From Kofleriaceae bacterium (lineage in GTDB: Bacteria > Myxococcota_A > Polyangia > Haliangiales > Haliangiaceae), in contig JAGPCY010000040.1 of the NCBI GenBank assembly GCA_018057825.1, forward strand, positions 1-64,000: a stretch of 64,000 nt of DNA. The letters are read 5' to 3'. Shown here piece after piece: positions 59,036-64,000 of the stretch. How positions within the stretch are numbered: the first letter of the stretch is position 1; the number at the start of each line of letters is the position of its first letter. The notes beneath the pieces were generated by a model, which did not search any database, was not told the DNA's origin, and saw only the letters and a list, made by a program, of their open reading frames with translations. Made by a program: the position numbers and the translations under genes.

Positions 59036-59979
59036 CTGCCCCGGCTGGCGTGCGTGGGTTCTTCGTCGACTCCCTCGGGCGCGCGCTCGAGCTCGGTCTG
59101 GCGACGCCCGACGACGTCCTCGCCCACGCGACGCCCGACGTGCTGGCGACGCATCTGCCGCGACCGGTCTGGGCCAAGCTCCTCGCGGCCTGCCTGATCG
59201 CGCCCCGGACCGACGCCCGCCTCGTCGTCGACACGATCACGGTCCAGGTCTTGTGCGAGTGGGTGCCGGCGCCGCTTCTGTGGGCCTGTCTGGCCCAGGT
59301 GGCGACCCGCGCCCTCGGCCGCGGGCTGGTCGCACCGCCGCCGCCGCTGGTGGCGGCGCCGCCCCCGGCCGCGATCCCTGCCGCCGTGGCCTCGGCGCCG
59401 AGCGCGCCGGTCGCGTCGGTGGCCGCGCCGCCGGTGGCCGCGCCGCTGGTGACCGCGGCGATCCCGGTGGCGCCGGCGCCGGCGCCGGCCCGCGCCGTCG
59501 AGCCTCGCGCCGTCGAGCCTCGGCCCGTCGTCGAGTCCCGGACCGCCATCGAGCCTCCGACCGCGGAGCTGGCCGCCGAGGTCACGCGGGTCGCGCCGAC
59601 GCCGGCGCGCCCTGCGCCGCCTGCGCCGCTACCGGCCGCACCGACCCGCGCGGCGACGAGTGACGGCGCCCGACCCATCGAGCCCGCGCCTCTCGAGCCG
59701 CCGCCGTCGACGCGGCCCGGCGCAGCCCGGACGACGCTGGGCGCGCGGCGTCCCCAGGCCGCTGCGGCGATGCCAGCGCGCCGCGCCGACGCCCGCGCCG
59801 ACGCCCGTCCGCCGTCGAACCGCGCCGCCACCGCGACGGACTTCGAGATCGAGGCCGACGTCGGCGAGGCGTGGCGCAAGGAGCCCGAGCAGGTCGACGA
59901 CGATCAGCTCATCGACTGGTCGCAGTCCGAGGAGACCATGACCGGCTCCGAAGGCGTCGCGCCCGAGCGGCGACGGTAG
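59032..59979 (+). CDS. HATP-repeat protein with Ala/Pro linker
   Basis: A 315-residue protein. Residues 1-95 repeat the motif of its neighbour (DDVLAHATPDVLATHLPRPVWAKLLAACLI, then VVDTITVQVLCEWVPAPLLW). A low-complexity Ala/Pro/Val/Glu linker covers about 105-260, and a short acidic end (FEIEADVGEAWRKEPEQVDD) could be a binding tail. GTG 59032 overlaps the upstream stop by 4 nt. Confidence 0.6.
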   Translation: MTAPAGVRGFFVDSLGRALELGLATPDDVLAHATPDVLATHLPRPVWAKLLAACLIAPRTDARLVVDTITVQVLCEWVPAPLLWACLAQVATRALGRGLVAPPPPLVAAPPPAAIPAAVASAPSAPVASVAAPPVAAPLVTAAIPVAPAPAPARAVEPRAVEPRPVVESRTAIEPPTAELAAEVTRVAPTPARPAPPAPLPAAPTRAATSDGARPIEPAPLEPPPSTRPGAARTTLGARRPQAAAAMPARRADARADARPPSNRAATATDFEIEADVGEAWRKEPEQVDDDQLIDWSQSEETMTGSEGVAPERRR

Positions 59980-60008
59980 CGGCGTCGTCACCGACGCACG
60001 TGCACTCG

Positions 60009-60080
60009 TGGGCGCTGTAGGGATCGAACCTACGACTTTCACCGTGTGAAGGTGACACTCTTCCGCTGAGTTAAGCGCCC
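60009..60080 (-). tRNA. tRNA-Val (CAC)
   Basis: The minus strand folds as a standard cloverleaf: 7-bp acceptor GGGCGCT/AGCGCCC, D arm ACTC/GAGT, anticodon stem TCACC/GGTGA with loop TTCACAC (anticodon CAC), variable loop AAGTC and T arm GTAGG-TTCGATC-CCTAC, then A73. CCA is not encoded. The CAC anticodon reads GUG codons, in keeping with the high GC. Confidence 0.95.
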
Positions 60081-60189
60081 CGGAAGCGCGTCGTTCTTAC
60101 TCGGAAGAATGTGCGGCTGTCAACGCCCCGATCGCGCGGATGCGCTTGGGGGTCGACGCCGCGCCGGCGCCGGAGCGACAATCCCCGGC

Positions 60190-61941
60190 ATGTTGACGTA
60201 CCTCGCGCGCGTTCGCGCCGTGGCCTGGGCCGGCCTGCTCGTCGGTGTCGTGGCCTGCGGTGGCTCCGACGACACCGGCGTGCCGACCAACGGCACCCTG
60301 GTCATCGCCCCGTCCTCGGCCCAGCTCTTCGTCGATAACGGCGCCCCGGCCACCCAGGCCTTCACGGTGACGCTGGTCGACGACGCCGGCCGCGAGAGCG
60401 ACGTGACCGGCCAGGTCGGCTGGCAGCTCGTCGACCCGGCCTTCGGCAGCTTCGCGGGCGCGACGTTCACCGCGCGCGGCGGCCGGGCCGGCAAGACCAT
60501 GGCCCAGGCCAGCCTCGGCCCGCTGACCGGCCAGGCGCAGATCGAGGTCACGGTGCGCGGTCGCCGCGTCACCGCCGGCGCGCCGGCCAACGCCCCCGAC
60601 CTGTTCGCCAGCGCCACCGATGATCCGGCGGTCGCGCCGGCCATGGTCTATCCGCCCGATCGCGTCGTCGTGCCCGGCAACCTGGGCGACTTCGAGGCCC
60701 ACTGGACCGACGCCCACGGCCACGATCTCTACGAGGTCCGCCTCGAGGGCGATCACGTCGACCTCCGCGCCTACACCGCCGGCGGCGCCACCGGATGGAC
60801 GGCTTTCACGCCCAGCGAGTGGGACGCGGCGGCGCGCTCGAGCGCTCAGCTCACCCTCGGCCTGCGCGGCCTGACCCTGGCCAACCCGGGCCGCGCTGGC
60901 GTCGCGCCCAACCAGATCGTCACCCACGGCGTCGAGGACGTCGAGGGCGGCCTGTACTACTGGGCCGCGGAGTCGGCGGACGCCTCGACGCCGGCCGGCA
61001 TCTTTCGCTACGACTTCGGCGCGGTCGGTCAGCCGGCCGAGGAGTTCTACACCACGCGGCAGTCGGCCAACGGTCGGTGCGTCGCCTGCCACACCCTGTC
61101 GCGCGACGGCACCAAGATGGCGTTGACCTACGACGGCGGCAACCAGAGCGCGACCATCGTCGACGTCGCGACCCGCACGCCCGCGATCGCGCCGAGCACC
61201 GAGTACTGGAACTTCGCGGCCTACACGCCCGACGGCGCCAAGCTCATCACGAGCCACAACGGCGTCTTGACGGTGCGCGACGGCACCACCGGCGCGGCGC
61301 AGGGCACGGTGCCGACCGGCGCCTACGCCACCCATCCCGACTTCGCGCCCGACGGGACCACCCTGGTCTACGTGCAGGTCGCGGCCCCGGGCGCCGACTG
61401 GCACTTCGGCGGCGGCGCGATCATGGCGGTGAGCTACGACGCCGCCACCGGGGCCTGGGGCGCACCGCGGGTGGTGGTCGAGGGCGGCGGCAACAACTAC
61501 TACCCGTCGGTGTCGCCCGACGGCCAGTGGGTGCTGTTCAACCGCTCCGGCGAGGACGCCTACGACGACGCCTCGGCAGAGCTGTGGGTGGCCCGGCTCG
61601 ACGGTAGCCAGCCGCCGCGCAAGCTCGACCTGGCCAACATCGGCGTCGGGCTGACCAACTCGTGGGCCCGGTGGGCGCCGTTCCGCAACACGTATAGCGA
61701 CGGCGTCAACACGGAGGACCTGTACTGGATCACCTTCTCGAGCAAGCGGGCCTTCGGGGTCCGGCTCGGCGCGGGCCGTCCGCAGATCTGGATGGCGGCC
61801 TTCTTCCCCCGCCGCGCCGCCGCGGGCAACGATCCCACCGGGCCGGCCTTCCGCCTGCCGTTCCAGGCCCTGGTCACGTCGAATCACATCGCGCAGTGGA
61901 CCGAGACGGTGGTGCCGATCGGCCGCACCCCGCCGCGCTGA
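60190..61941 (+). CDS. propeller lipoprotein with a heme-binding motif
   Basis: A 583-residue lipoprotein (lipobox GVVAC). Residues 25-130 form an Ig-like lead domain. A stretch of TolB-like propeller strands occupies about 300-560 (AAYTPDGAKLITSH, YPSVSPDGQWVLFN). CVACHTLSRDG near 300 is a c-type heme attachment motif CxxCH, so the protein may carry one heme. Start ATG 60190 matches the signal peptide. Comparable cytochrome-like lipoproteins occur in myxobacteria; partner unknown. Confidence 0.75.
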   Translation: MLTYLARVRAVAWAGLLVGVVACGGSDDTGVPTNGTLVIAPSSAQLFVDNGAPATQAFTVTLVDDAGRESDVTGQVGWQLVDPAFGSFAGATFTARGGRAGKTMAQASLGPLTGQAQIEVTVRGRRVTAGAPANAPDLFASATDDPAVAPAMVYPPDRVVVPGNLGDFEAHWTDAHGHDLYEVRLEGDHVDLRAYTAGGATGWTAFTPSEWDAAARSSAQLTLGLRGLTLANPGRAGVAPNQIVTHGVEDVEGGLYYWAAESADASTPAGIFRYDFGAVGQPAEEFYTTRQSANGRCVACHTLSRDGTKMALTYDGGNQSATIVDVATRTPAIAPSTEYWNFAAYTPDGAKLITSHNGVLTVRDGTTGAAQGTVPTGAYATHPDFAPDGTTLVYVQVAAPGADWHFGGGAIMAVSYDAATGAWGAPRVVVEGGGNNYYPSVSPDGQWVLFNRSGEDAYDDASAELWVARLDGSQPPRKLDLANIGVGLTNSWARWAPFRNTYSDGVNTEDLYWITFSSKRAFGVRLGAGRPQIWMAAFFPRRAAAGNDPTGPAFRLPFQALVTSNHIAQWTETVVPIGRTPPR

Positions 61942-61984
61942 GCGTCGCGCCCGGCCCGCGCCGCGCGTCGTGGTACGACAGGCC

Positions 61985-62373
61985 ATGGCGCGCACCGTGA
62001 TCGCAACCGCCGACGCCCCTGCCGCGATCGGCCCGTACTCTCAGGCCATCCGCGTCGGCGCGATGGTCTTCACCTCCGGCCAGATCCCGCTCGATCCGGC
62101 CACCGGCCAGATGGTCACCGGCGACATCGCCGTCGAGACCCGCCGGGTCCTCGACAACCTGGCCGCGGTCCTGACCGCCGCCGGCACCGGCTTCGCCGAG
62201 GTCGTGAAGACCACGATCTTCCTCACCGACCTGGGCGACTTCGCCGCGGTCAACGCGGTCTACGCCGAGCGCTTCGCCGGCGCGCCGCCGGCGCGGTCGA
62301 CGGTGCAGGTGGCGCGGCTGCCGCGCGACGCCCGGGTCGAGATCGAGATGATCGCGGTCGTGGGAGGTGCGGC

Positions 62374-62377
<4 letters not shown>
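61985..62377 (+). CDS. ridA: RidA enamine/imine deaminase
   Basis: A 130-residue cytoplasmic Rid[32 protein letters not shown], and the catalytic Arg in [13 protein letters not shown] all fit. It removes reactive 2-aminoacrylate-type intermediates. ATG 61985 is the family start. Its stop overlaps the GTG of the next gene by 3 bases, so it is coupled to acetyl-CoA synthetase. Confidence 0.93.

Positions 62378-64000
<1,623 letters not shown>

Overview
The window is high-GC (roughly 70%) DNA from a bacterium that is most likely a myxobacterium (Myxococcota, probably a Polyangia/Haliangium-Kofleria type). This is inferred from gene content: three lipoproteins with AgmX/PglI-type C-terminal domains, a DUF2330 protein with a MYXO-CTERM-like tail, a VIT-VWA secreted protein, an M57 metallopeptidase lipoprotein, MopE-type Cys-rich repeats and many lipoproteins. 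No rRNA or CRISPR array was seen. One ordinary tRNA (Val-CAC) is present near 60.0 kb.

Layout. 1-4.3 kb: an accessory, probably integrated, segment with two related Ala/Pro-rich proteins, a small membrane protein and a tyrosine recombinase. 4.3-6.2 kb: a tiny DUF6132-like membrane protein interrupted by an in-frame UGA (candidate selenoprotein) and a GH1 glycosidase lipoprotein. 6.2-13.8 kb: a core block yceD-rpmF-plsX-fabD-fabG-acpP-fabF-rpiB-nrdR-ribD. 13.8-16.7 kb: a structured, repeat-rich island holding two tRNA-like genes whose 3' half lies upstream of their 5' half (permuted order), a protein of unknown function and an M57 protease. 16.7-27.4 kb: a membrane-lipid or glycan head-group cluster with four CDP-alcohol phosphatidyltransferases, two LicC/IPCT-like nucleotidyltransferases, a HisC-like aminotransferase and two polysaccharide flippases. 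27.5-31.8 kb: ribE-ribBA-ribH-nusB followed by two coupled genes, one of them an unusual EpmC-like/YkgJ-like fusion. 31.8-41.2 kb: crotonase, GT51 transglycosylase, VIT-VWA, DUF2330 and a large Cys-rich lipoprotein. 41.4-49.0 kb: an acyl-CoA/methylmalonyl-CoA block (enoyl-CoA hydratase, two acyl-CoA dehydrogenases, a B12-binding subunit, MeaB) interleaved with AgmX/PglI-type lipoproteins. 49.1-58.6 kb: lipoprotein, FAD reductase, an SPFH/ribbon-helix-helix pair with a 30-bp perfect palindrome, an SDR, a frameshifted DUF6544 gene, a hairpin-repeat array, a sigma-70 factor and a NUDIX hydrolase. 58.7-64 kb: two proteins with a shared short repeat, tRNA-Val, a heme-motif propeller lipoprotein, RidA, and the start of acetyl-CoA synthetase.

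The fab genes make fatty acyl chains. The 17-27 kb cluster looks able to activate and attach polar head groups by CDP chemistry. The 42-49 kb block degrades acyl-CoAs and feeds methylmalonyl-CoA mutase.

Two non-coding features stand out. First, five hexanucleotide repeat tracts occupy the gaps between convergent genes; three run essentially from stop codon to stop codon, the others start or end within about 40 bp of one. Second, the permuted tRNA-like genes at 14.1-14.5 kb: the better one has a perfect acceptor stem, D stem, anticodon stem, T arm and encoded CCA once its halves are put in order, plus an extra helix that would clamp the two open ends together. All calls are from reading the sequence and family knowledge; no database search was possible.
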